Assembly: GCF_020026915.1 (NCBI RefSeq) | Contig: NZ_JAINUY010000009.1 | Span: 1 to 64,000, forward strand | DNA from: Flavobacterium potami | GTDB taxonomy: Bacteria > Bacteroidota > Bacteroidia > Flavobacteriales > Flavobacteriaceae | DNA: 64,000 nt | Reading direction: 5' to 3' | In this document: one piece after another, positions 33,652 through 41,889 of the stretch | How positions within the stretch are numbered: position 1 is the stretch's first letter | Layout of the letters: each line of letters starts with the position of its first letter | Made by a program: the position numbers and the translations under genes | The notes under the pieces: model-generated | The model's input: the letters and a program-made list of their open reading frames with translations, nothing else | What the model was told of the DNA's origin: nothing | Databases searched by the model: none

Positions 33652-35820
33652 TTAATTGTTTTCTGTCCAATTAATTTCCCAATTTTTAATTAATTCTCTT
33701 TCTTTTGTTACATCAAAAGGCGCATTATTGATTGCCGATTTTTTGAATGCCTCCAGAAACATTTTCCATCTCGGCCAATAAAAACCTTTATACATTCCTT
33801 TCCAGGATCTTGAAGCATAATCATTCAAATGACCTTCTCCGCCCCAAAGTGTAATCAATGTTTTAGCATTTTTTGCATACAACTTAGAAACTGCTGGTGT
33901 ATCTCCATAATCCGAAGCCGATTTTACCCATTGGTCTACATTATTTAATGGTTGTCCTGTCATCATTAAATCAATTTCCAAAACTTGTTTTTCTATCTTT
34001 TTGAATAATAAATCTCCTTTTGCAATGTCTTTTTTCTGATAGGCTCCTACACATTCCATCAACTCTTCATCAATACATAAAGAATAATAATGTCTTGAAA
34101 CATCTATTAAATCGTACTGAATAAAATTGTTTTTATCATATTTCTTCGCTTCTTTACTTAAAATATCCAAAGCTTGTTTTAGTTTTTTCTTGTCTCCTGG
34201 ATTTCCTTTAAATGCTGTAATGGTTGCAGTAGGACGTTTGAACAACAAATACGCTCCAGCCCTATCATTCCACCATCTTGTTTCCCAGTATTTTACATTA
34301 TAAACAGATTGCAACAATAATTCCCATGCCTGAAAAACTGGCTTAGTGGTTGTTTTCTCATATCTCGCATTTAAATATTTAGTCAACCAATCGCTTACAG
34401 GCTGCTCACCTTTACTCCACGGAAGATCATAAATATATTCATATACAATCGAATTATTATTTAAACCTTCCGGCATTGCACCATAACCTACAACATTTCC
34501 TTTATGCGGATTTTTCAATAAACTCGTTAATTCATTTTTATAGAAACTTAAATCTCCATAAACAGGATTTGATCCTCCATAATTATGTACATAACCGTAA
34601 GTCCATTGTTTTCCATAAAATGCTTCCTGATTATCCCAAACTTTGTATCTATCATTGGCATAATCCTGAACCATTACTTTATCATTTGGAACTTTACTCA
34701 AAAATGCGCTTGTTGCTTCTTTGGTCCAAAATTCTTTATTGTCTCCAAAAAGCCATCCCTGCATTACCCAAGTAGCACCAGGAGCTGCTTCATTTATAGT
34801 TTCGTAAACAGCACTTCCGTAATTAGAAAGTTCTTCATATTTATTATGCTCAGATACTGGAGGTTCGATTTCGTTAAAAGAATCAGCCAGATAGAAATTA
34901 GATTTTCCGTACGTTTTGGTATAAATTTCGATAAAACGTTTCCCTATTTTTTTAAAAAGCGGATCTTTTGAATCCAGTAGAAAAGTACTCGCAAAACCTC
35001 CGCCTGACCAAGATTTTAATTCAGTGATTTTCGCTTCAGGATGTTTTTCGGCGAAAGCCTTAGGAACATAACCGCTAAAAGCAGGTACAACTGGATGCAT
35101 ATCTAACGCTCGCATTCTTTCCAGAATTTTCTTTTGAAGTTCTTCTTTTTTAACAAACCATTCTTGTGGTAGAGGTCCTTCTAAACTATTAATATTTCCC
35201 ATACGCTGCCAAGGTAAAAATGCTGGTCCGGCAAAATGAGATTCCAACTGATTTTTTGTTAAACCATATTCTTTCCACAATTCCTGCCATACCGCTTCCT
35301 GACCTTCCATTGCTGTTGGAAGATTAATTCCGTGAAGGGCCATCCAGTCAATTTCCTGCTCCCAGCGCTTCCAGTCCCACCAAGGAGTTGTGTAACCAAA
35401 TGTACAAGCATTTAAGTATTCTCTATATTCAAAAGGCGTGTCTCCCTTTTTTGCATATTTAGGCCATGTTTTCGGTAGATTAATTTTATTTCCTTCCCAG
35501 CTTACTATTGCGGCTCCTATATCTCTCAGAAAATTGTAAGCTGCATAACAAATTGCAGTATTATTTGAGCCTTTAATTTTTACAAGATTGCTCGTTGTTT
35601 CAATTTCGAACCAATCTTTATGTTCGTTTTTGTTTTCGATAATGGTTAATTCGAATTCATTGGCACGATTACCAATCAATCTTTCTATTACTTCTGATGC
35701 CGTTTTAGTTCTTTCATCGCTTTTGCAATATCCTTTGCCTCCAAAAAGCAGGAATGCAAAAATGAGCATAACCGCTTTTAAGAAATCGCCATTTACGATT
35801 TCAAAATTCATTCTTTTCAT
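33652..35820 (-). CDS. GH89 alpha-N-acetylglucosaminidase
   Basis: 722-residue enzyme of the NAGLU family, which removes terminal alpha-linked N-acetylglucosamine (retaining). Export signal about 12-32; the first ATG is supported by AGGAGA six to eleven bases upstream. N-terminal alpha/beta domain, then a TIM barrel beginning FEYREYLNACTFGYTTPWWD. Acid/base E317 in DSFNEIEPP and nucleophile E451 in YGAMPEGLNNN align with human NAGLU motifs. The helical C-terminal domain is present. Substrates of the family contain GlcNAc-alpha linked to GlcA, Gal or, potentially, inositol. NAGLU does not cut unacetylated GlcN, which makes the HGSNAT-like gene at 10023 relevant. It has its own putative HTCS operator and an unusual leader with a terminator hairpin. 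Confidence 0.94.
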   Translation of the reverse strand: MKRMNFEIVNGDFLKAVMLIFAFLLFGGKGYCKSDERTKTASEVIERLIGNRANEFELTIIENKNEHKDWFEIETTSNLVKIKGSNNTAICYAAYNFLRDIGAAIVSWEGNKINLPKTWPKYAKKGDTPFEYREYLNACTFGYTTPWWDWKRWEQEIDWMALHGINLPTAMEGQEAVWQELWKEYGLTKNQLESHFAGPAFLPWQRMGNINSLEGPLPQEWFVKKEELQKKILERMRALDMHPVVPAFSGYVPKAFAEKHPEAKITELKSWSGGGFASTFLLDSKDPLFKKIGKRFIEIYTKTYGKSNFYLADSFNEIEPPVSEHNKYEELSNYGSAVYETINEAAPGATWVMQGWLFGDNKEFWTKEATSAFLSKVPNDKVMVQDYANDRYKVWDNQEAFYGKQWTYGYVHNYGGSNPVYGDLSFYKNELTSLLKNPHKGNVVGYGAMPEGLNNNSIVYEYIYDLPWSKGEQPVSDWLTKYLNARYEKTTTKPVFQAWELLLQSVYNVKYWETRWWNDRAGAYLLFKRPTATITAFKGNPGDKKKLKQALDILSKEAKKYDKNNFIQYDLIDVSRHYYSLCIDEELMECVGAYQKKDIAKGDLLFKKIEKQVLEIDLMMTGQPLNNVDQWVKSASDYGDTPAVSKLYAKNAKTLITLWGGEGHLNDYASRSWKGMYKGFYWPRWKMFLEAFKKSAINNAPFDVTKERELIKNWEINWTENN

Positions 35821-35860
35821 ATTCTCCTATTTAATAAATTATAACATATTATTTGTAACA

Positions 35861-35896
35861 AAAAACAAGGGAGATTAAACATCGAATTAATCTCCC
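35861..35896 (-). terminator. Terminator-like hairpin in the GH89 leader (possible attenuator)
   Basis: Perfect 10-bp stem gggagattaa (35869-35878) with ttaatctccc (35887-35896), 8-nt loop, followed on the minus strand by TTGTTTTTTG. It stands between the GH89 promoter and its start codon (48 bp away), where a terminator would stop transcription before the gene. A minus-strand frame of 21 codons opens with an ATG in the loop and its stop overlaps the GH89 start; this may be chance. Confidence 0.65.
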
Positions 35897-35986
35897 TAAC
35901 TAATAAAAACTAACAAAATATTTACTAATCAATAAACCTCGTGATTTTTGTTTTTCAAACCCAATAATTGAGTTTTGAATTGAAGA

Positions 35987-35994
35987 TAAAATTA
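35987..35994 (-). promoter_or_regulatory. Probable -7 box of the GH89 gene
   Basis: TAATTTTA on the minus strand, one base off TAnnTTTG, sits 22 bp from the proximal operator half-site, the same distance as in the inositol oxygenase promoter. No TTG is seen at -33, consistent with dependence on an activator. Confidence 0.45.
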
Positions 35995-36015
35995 TTTAGA
36001 ATGTGAATTATAGAG

Positions 36016-36050
36016 ATGGACAGATTATTCAAAAGAATAGACAGATTATC
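36016..36050 (-). promoter_or_regulatory. Putative HTCS operator, 21-bp-spaced direct repeat (GH89)
   Basis: Plus-strand half-sites ATGGACAGATTATT from 36016 and ATAGACAGATTATC from 36037, 21 bp apart. Twelve of fourteen positions agree between the two, the best-conserved of the three operators. Confidence 0.72.
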
Positions 36051-36107
36051 CATATGTGTCTTAAGTACCGATTTTATTGGCTTTTTAGAAAAAAAATATA
36101 ATACGAA

Positions 36108-36142
36108 CAAAAAGAGCTTCAATAATATTGAAGCTCTTTTTT
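36108..36142 (-). terminator. Terminator of the DUF5995-like gene
   Basis: Stem aaaagagcttcaa (36110-36122) with ttgaagctctttt (36128-36140), 5-nt loop, T-rich on both sides. It is about 37 bp past the stop codon at 36179 and isolates the GH89 promoter from upstream transcription. Confidence 0.85.
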
Positions 36143-36178
36143 ATCTATAAAATAGTTGTTAAAGAATATCTATTTGAA

Positions 36179-36988
36179 TCAGGATGGTTTAATGATTTCT
36201 TTTAAATAAGGTTTTTTAGAAGATAAAACTCCAATTATTTTATTGACTTTTCGCCATTCAAATAAATGAATAAAAAAAACACCAATCTTCAGTAATCCTT
36301 TATTCGTGATCAATAATGCACCCAGTTGTTCCATTTCAGAATCTCTTTGGTTAATAAAAGTTTCGCTTTCGGATTTCTCTTTACTTATTAAATCGGTTGC
36401 AAAACACCATGCACCATCACGAGCATTGCCCAAACTGAACTGAACGAGCAAAGAATTCGATTTATTTCCCGTTAAGCCAATGAGCGATATTAGCGGAGAA
36501 ACTATATTTAATTTATTAATGACACTATACGTTAATGAAGACAGAATATTATTTATCGCATTATAATCTCTTCGAAGCTCATCGATACTGCAACCATTAT
36601 CGTTGGCTTCTTTGACAGCGATTCCTAAATCGTAATTGATATGCGCATTCATTCCTAAAAATAAATGCTGCAGAATTAATATGGACGAATTTTCACTGCT
36701 TTCAAAAGCGATTTTCCAAGATTTTGAAACCTTTGTACTATTTTTATCAATCTTCCATTCATGAAGAGCATATAAATATCGATTTGCGAACAAAACATCG
36801 AGTAATTCCAATCTTTCAGGATTCTCAAAAAGTCTGTTTTGAATATCTTCATCTACTTTTAAAGTCACTTTATGATATAGAGCAGCAAAATAGCCCAGTC
36901 TGCTGTTTGTTGCTTCTGCTTCGGTAATAATTGCTTCCAAACAAGACAAAACTTCTTTAATCGTATTGGCAGGTACATATGGTGTCAT
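36179..36988 (-). CDS. DUF5995-like cytoplasmic protein
   Basis: 269 residues, no signal peptide or membrane segment. The centre LQHLFLGMNAHINYDLGIAV matches what I recall of DUF5995, a family of unknown function; the conserved His-x-Asn-x-Asp pattern there resembles a metal or haem site but this is speculation. The protein is largely alpha-helical. It lies 101 bp downstream of the 1144-residue membrane protein gene and before a strong terminator. Its relation to the flanking PULs is not evident from sequence. No known reaction. Confidence 0.65.
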   Translation of the reverse strand: MTPYVPANTIKEVLSCLEAIITEAEATNSRLGYFAALYHKVTLKVDEDIQNRLFENPERLELLDVLFANRYLYALHEWKIDKNSTKVSKSWKIAFESSENSSILILQHLFLGMNAHINYDLGIAVKEANDNGCSIDELRRDYNAINNILSSLTYSVINKLNIVSPLISLIGLTGNKSNSLLVQFSLGNARDGAWCFATDLISKEKSESETFINQRDSEMEQLGALLITNKGLLKIGVFFIHLFEWRKVNKIIGVLSSKKPYLKEIIKPS

Positions 36989-37089
36989 AAGAGAAAGATT
37001 TAATAAATTTTATTAATAAACAAAAAACAACACACTAACAATCAACAGAATAAATATATAGAATATTTTTTCAGATAAATTTGATTTTA

Positions 37090-40000
37090 TTACATGCTCT
37101 TATTCGCATCCATAAATTTAGTGATCAAGGCTATTATGGTGACAATACTTCCACCCATCGCTGCAACCTGATCATAACTGTCTTTATTGAGATACATTAA
37201 TAATAATAAAGCGCTAATCGCGATAATAAACAATGGAAATTTAAACCTGTTGTAAGTACCATCTTTGCTTTCATTTTTAAATTCTTCTATGAATGATTTA
37301 CTTTTGCCATGCGAAAGAACAAAAAATCTAAAGCTCGCACTCATCATTTTTAGTCTTCCCGTTGTTTTATCAATATCGATTATTCCGCATTCCATAAAGC
37401 TGATTACTGTATCTTTATTTTTATAATTTACAAAATAATCTTGTGCAAAATCATATAGTACATATTGAGTCTCGTGCGGTAAAGAATTCCAAATCTCATT
37501 GTATATTTCATAAAAATTCCTTTTATAATAGTTTATCATAAAGTTCCTTTTTACAAGTTCAGGTATTTCATTGTTTGTATCTGTTTTAAAAAATTTATTT
37601 ATAGTGATGTCACGATCAGATTGATCTTCCAAGGGCAAAATATTATTTTCTAAAGCTAACTTTTTGCGATAATCCTGAATCAGGCTTTTAATATCACTGA
37701 TATTCATTATTTGTATATAAATATCCTCTTTCTTCAAGATTTTTTTTTGAGAAAGAAATATTTCCTTCCAAGAAACCTGCATCAAATCATAAAAGAAAAA
37801 ACGATTGCTGTAATAGTTTATTAGTTGATAGGATATAACAGGAAGAAAAACAAATAAAAAAATAAAAATCATAACGATAGAACGAATATTTTCCTTCTGA
37901 AGAATTGCATGTGAACTCAAAAAATATTCATCTTTTAATGCACTAAAGAAAGTGAAATTATTAATTTCATATAAAGCCGGACGATTCAAAAAATCAAAAT
38001 CTGCTTCCTGCATTACAGAATCTTTTCCCTCAACTTTAAAAAATGGAATTTTCAGCGTATGAAAACCGCTTTGATAGGCTTGTATATTATTTGCTCTTTT
38101 ATCATTTGTTTCTTTTATCGACGTATTGTAAAATCTTGCAAATTCATTTATTTCGCTCACATAAAGTGAACTAATTAAAATCAAAGGAAATATAGTGTAT
38201 TGAAAAACCAATCTGGCTGTCAAAAAAGAAATAAAGGAAGTTCTACTAACACTTTTGTTACTTTCATCTTCTGTATTTTCTCCTTTTTTAGTTTTGAAAT
38301 TTTTATAATAAAAAATCAAAATGAGATGCATGCAAAACAGAATAAATACAGCAAACCATAGGGTACTAAAACTAAAAACTAAAAATGGTATACTAATTCC
38401 TAAAATCAAAAAAACTATAATACTTTTTACAGCATATTTAAAGTCTAAAATTCTTGTATTTAAAGAGATTACATTTAAGAAAGCCAAGTTATATCCAAGT
38501 AGCACGCAGAAAACAAAAGCTACTGAAGGAGAAGAGTTTAAAGAAACTAAAAGTGCTAAAAGAATTGAGACACAATTGACCATAAACAATTTTTTATAAT
38601 CCGAAGTCCTGCTTTTATTAGGAAATAAATACCAAAAATGTCTATTTGAAAATATACTGATTTGACTACTATAAAGTATAATTGAATACATATAATTGAG
38701 TAACAACAGAAAGAAACCAAAGAAAATAGAAATAAGGAATCCGTTGGTAAAAGTATATATGGATAAACGATTGATGTGGGTTAGATCCCTAATTCCAAGA
38801 ATATATATCGGAGAATCGATTGCTACATCTAATTTTTCTGCGCATACCTGGTAGGCTTTTCCCTGAAGTACCATTTCAAATGTTTTGGGTATTACTCCCG
38901 ATAATGTACTAATAAGTTCAAAATTATTTGGAGAATCATTTAGTACATTTTGAAATAGGCTGTTTTTAGAATCTTCATGCATTAAAACGTCTCCAGATCT
39001 ATCTACTATCATATAACTTGTTCGAGGAGGTAACTTTATATTTTTAGAAAAATATTCTCTGAAAGCGGTGCCTTTTATACCAATAGAGTCAGGGTCTACA
39101 TTTTTCATACCTAATGAATCTATATCTGCGTAAATCCACTGATATTTATTTTGTTCTCTAGAAAAAACAGCCGTCAAATATGTTTTGATTTTTCTGTTTA
39201 TGTTTGGATAATATTTATTTTGAGGTTGAAGCACTTTAAAATACATTCTGTCATCAAATTTTCGTCTTAATTCTGGATTTGTAGCGCTTAAATATTTTGT
39301 AATTAATCCTTTATTATCCATTCTGAAAAAGACATCTATATTTTGAAGTTCTTTACTATTTTCATCAAAATAAGACTTACTAATCGCAAATTTTTGATTT
39401 CTTAACAGACCATCACTTTTAGAGTCAGAGTTTCCATCTAGTGAAATACTATCCGAGCCCTTTATAAAATATATCTTAGCATACTTGTGTTCTGTTTTTT
39501 TCAACTCGATCTCAAAAGCCGATGTGTACCTTAATTTTTTAGTATTATTTATTTGTTTAGAAAAACAACTATCAATACGATTAACCAATATTTTCAAATC
39601 TTTGGTATTGTTTTCTTTTAAAGTTTTATTCCATAACGCTAAGAGAGCAAACACTGTTAAAACTGCACTCAATACTCCAATTGAAAACACCACACCTACA
39701 AGATCAAGCTGACTTAATCTCTCATTTTGACTACTAATAATAGGTTTGATAAAATTAATTCCTAATATTAAAATGATGACAGAAACAAGACTGAGAATTA
39801 ATATAGGAGAATCAATTTGTCTTGCATTGGTCTCAAAATAAGAATTATCAATTCCTACCGCTAAGAATATATTATGATCCGTTTGCGGAATAACTATCTG
39901 ATTGGTGTAAAATCGTTTTGAAGATTTTTTAAAAGTTATTGGGCCGCTTCTTCTACTATTATCGACTAAACTATCCTGATCACTTAGACTTATATTTTCA

Positions 40001-40524
40001 GATATAAATGATTTATCAACCCTACATTTTCCTGACTCTACAGGACAAATATAAAATGAAGTGAAAAGCGTTGTCGAATTAATTTTGTTTAAAAATTTGA
40101 CTAGATCGATGCTAATAACATCCGGAAATACGGTGTCCTTTTTTTTAAAACCTTTAAATCTATCTTTTATTGAACTAGAAATAGTAATAGTTCTTGATAA
40201 CTCAATTTTCCCATTTTTAACCGATTGGAAACCATATCTATCAATTTTAATATTGTCAATATAAATATCATCAGCCCCCTTAAATTTAGAAATATCTAAA
40301 GTCCGAAATTTGTTATCACTAATATATTTTACCTGATCATCTATATAGACAAGCAATTGTTTTTCAATTCCTTTTAGAATTGCAACATTTTTTTCATCTT
40401 CTCTTGCTTTATTTTTAGGAAGTATGTAACTAAGATAAACCAAAACCAACAAAGCGATAAACAGCACCGTGATGATTGAGGAACTATGTCTTTTGAAAGA
40501 TTTACTTTTAGACGGATTTTCCAT
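37090..40524 (-). CDS. Large multipass membrane protein with Cache-like extracytoplasmic domain, unknown function
   Basis: 1144 residues that I do not recognise as a named family. Visible layout: short cytoplasmic N-terminus; membrane helix about 17-35; extracytoplasmic region 36-240; helices about 241-261 and 275-297; second extracytoplasmic region 298-589 with Cache-like features (DDRMYFKVLQP, then SYMIVDRSGDVLMHED); helices about 590-613, 647-663, 667-689, 700-717, 719-740 and 774-790; a third outer segment to about 880; helix 882-903; a cytoplasmic stretch 905-1090; two final helices about 1095-1111 and 1118-1136. No kinase, GGDEF, HAMP or methyl-accepting motif is seen. It is very rich in Asn, Lys, Ile and Phe. 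It may be a sensor or an envelope scaffold. A DUF5995-like gene follows. Confidence 0.8.
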   Translation of the reverse strand: MENPSKSKSFKRHSSSIITVLFIALLVLVYLSYILPKNKAREDEKNVAILKGIEKQLLVYIDDQVKYISDNKFRTLDISKFKGADDIYIDNIKIDRYGFQSVKNGKIELSRTITISSSIKDRFKGFKKKDTVFPDVISIDLVKFLNKINSTTLFTSFYICPVESGKCRVDKSFISENISLSDQDSLVDNSRRSGPITFKKSSKRFYTNQIVIPQTDHNIFLAVGIDNSYFETNARQIDSPILILSLVSVIILILGINFIKPIISSQNERLSQLDLVGVVFSIGVLSAVLTVFALLALWNKTLKENNTKDLKILVNRIDSCFSKQINNTKKLRYTSAFEIELKKTEHKYAKIYFIKGSDSISLDGNSDSKSDGLLRNQKFAISKSYFDENSKELQNIDVFFRMDNKGLITKYLSATNPELRRKFDDRMYFKVLQPQNKYYPNINRKIKTYLTAVFSREQNKYQWIYADIDSLGMKNVDPDSIGIKGTAFREYFSKNIKLPPRTSYMIVDRSGDVLMHEDSKNSLFQNVLNDSPNNFELISTLSGVIPKTFEMVLQGKAYQVCAEKLDVAIDSPIYILGIRDLTHINRLSIYTFTNGFLISIFFGFFLLLLNYMYSIILYSSQISIFSNRHFWYLFPNKSRTSDYKKLFMVNCVSILLALLVSLNSSPSVAFVFCVLLGYNLAFLNVISLNTRILDFKYAVKSIIVFLILGISIPFLVFSFSTLWFAVFILFCMHLILIFYYKNFKTKKGENTEDESNKSVSRTSFISFLTARLVFQYTIFPLILISSLYVSEINEFARFYNTSIKETNDKRANNIQAYQSGFHTLKIPFFKVEGKDSVMQEADFDFLNRPALYEINNFTFFSALKDEYFLSSHAILQKENIRSIVMIFIFLFVFLPVISYQLINYYSNRFFFYDLMQVSWKEIFLSQKKILKKEDIYIQIMNISDIKSLIQDYRKKLALENNILPLEDQSDRDITINKFFKTDTNNEIPELVKRNFMINYYKRNFYEIYNEIWNSLPHETQYVLYDFAQDYFVNYKNKDTVISFMECGIIDIDKTTGRLKMMSASFRFFVLSHGKSKSFIEEFKNESKDGTYNRFKFPLFIIAISALLLLMYLNKDSYDQVAAMGGSIVTIIALITKFMDANKSM

Positions 40525-40928
40525 TTTATGTCATTTTAGTTGATCTTGTATTTTTCAATTCAATTTTTATTGAAATAACATAACCAAAAGACAATGGTAA
40601 ATTTGACAGAGAAACTTAAAAACGATATCCACCAAAAGAAATATTGCCTTAAAAACGGTTAGTAAACGGCATGTATTCTTTGCATACAAAATAAATATTC
40701 TGTAGTGCAAATTTCTATTTCAAATACTGTGGGGAGATATTTTATAAGCCTGAGTGAAAATAAAAGGAGTATAATTAGATTTTTAAATCTGTTAGATCGG
40801 CTTGGCGATTACCTCACTCAAAATAAGTAATCGTAAATTATTATATTGCAAATATAATTTTTTCATCAAACACCACAACAGGTATAACTACTTATTTTTG
40901 TGATAGATAGCACTTTAAAAACAAATAA
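40525..40928. other. Long non-coding spacer upstream of the 1144-residue membrane protein
   Basis: About 400 bp with no supported gene. A short dyad cgattac/gtaatcg lies near 40806-40832, and an AT-only hairpin ttatattgcaaatataa near 40839-40855 is followed by a T run on the plus strand. The promoter of the membrane protein gene must be here; I cannot place it with confidence. Confidence 0.5.
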
Positions 40929-40949
40929 GCCTTCAATTAAATTGAAGGC
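40929..40949 (-). terminator. Terminator of the phosphodiester PUL operon
   Basis: Stem gccttcaat (40929-40937) with attgaaggc (40941-40949), 3-nt loop, then TTATTTGTTTTT on the minus strand. It is 30 bp past the glycerophosphodiesterase stop and ends the susC-susD-phosphoesterase-diesterase unit. Confidence 0.8.
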
Positions 40950-40979
40950 CTATCAGAAAAAAAACAATTAAACACATTT

Positions 40980-41876
40980 TTATATTTTACTTATAACCTT
41001 TTCAGGATAATCAGTAATAATTCCGTCAACTTGAAGCTGAATCATATTGTCAATAGCTGTATCGTCATTTACTGTCCACGGAATAATTTTCATTTTTAGA
41101 ACTCTTAAAGAATCTACCGCTTCTTTATTGAGAAGTTTATAATGCGGACTATAAATCTCTGGTTTAAAATCAAGAACCGAAAGATTCTTAGCAATAGCAC
41201 CTTCTCCAACCAAATAAGCTAGTTTTATTTTTGGAAATTTTTTGTGCATTACATTTAATACCGTCGGATCAAAAGACTGAATGTTTATTCGCTTTTCGAT
41301 ACCTTTTTCTTTAATGATTTGCATTACCATTTGAGTAAAAACTTCCGGTTCTGGCTGCCTTTTTCCATAATCCGCCTTTTCAGATTTGATTTCGATATTG
41401 TATCGAATAGGTTTCAAATTGTTTTTAGCAATATATTCTTCTACAGTATCAATCATCTCTGACAATAATGGTTTATACGTTTTTTGTTTCTGCTGCATCG
41501 GAAAACTGGAATTTCCTCTGGAACCGCCATCAAACGTTCTTATACTATCATACGTCATTTCGTAGAGATTATAGCTCTTTTCTTTTTCTTTTGAAATTGG
41601 TTGTCCTGCAAAATCTAACATATATTGCGAAGACATAAAAGGCTCGTGAGAAACGACCACTTTTTGGTCTTTAGAAATTACAACATCCAATTCCAGAACA
41701 TCAACACCTTTTTTTAGAGCGCTGATAAAAGCAGGAATCGAATTCTCTGGAAAATTCCCGCGGTCGCCTCGATGACCTTGTACCTCAATTTTTGAAGTAA
41801 TTGCTTTTTGACTTCCACAAGAAGATACCGCCAAAACTGCTATTAAAACACAATTTATCTTTTTGATTTTTATCAT
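40980..41876 (-). CDS. Glycerophosphodiester phosphodiesterase, lipoprotein
   Basis: 298-residue lipoprotein (lipobox SSC, C20) with the GDPD TIM-barrel fold. The catalytic pattern is complete: H35-R36-G (QGHRGDRG), E44 (FPENS), E62 and D64 (VLELDVVISKD), H77 (VVVSHEPF). The family hydrolyses glycerophosphodiesters to an alcohol and glycerol-3-phosphate, needing a divalent metal; relatives act on other phosphodiester head groups including lysophospholipids. Last gene of a four-gene unit with SusC, SusD and a metallophosphoesterase; 13 bp separate it from the latter. The context suggests it handles an imported or surface-bound phosphodiester. Confidence 0.93.
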   Translation of the reverse strand: MIKIKKINCVLIAVLAVSSCGSQKAITSKIEVQGHRGDRGNFPENSIPAFISALKKGVDVLELDVVISKDQKVVVSHEPFMSSQYMLDFAGQPISKEKEKSYNLYEMTYDSIRTFDGGSRGNSSFPMQQKQKTYKPLLSEMIDTVEEYIAKNNLKPIRYNIEIKSEKADYGKRQPEPEVFTQMVMQIIKEKGIEKRINIQSFDPTVLNVMHKKFPKIKLAYLVGEGAIAKNLSVLDFKPEIYSPHYKLLNKEAVDSLRVLKMKIIPWTVNDDTAIDNMIQLQVDGIITDYPEKVISKI

Positions 41877-41889
41877 TTTATGAAATCGA

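Noticed and set aside
35958..36053. Minus-strand frame of about 31 codons across the GH89 operator
   Set aside because: It overlaps the operator and the -7 box, so it would lie mostly upstream of the transcription start.
40525..40979. A tRNA or riboswitch in the long spacer
   Set aside because: No cloverleaf, no conserved riboswitch core and no fitting downstream gene could be identified by eye.
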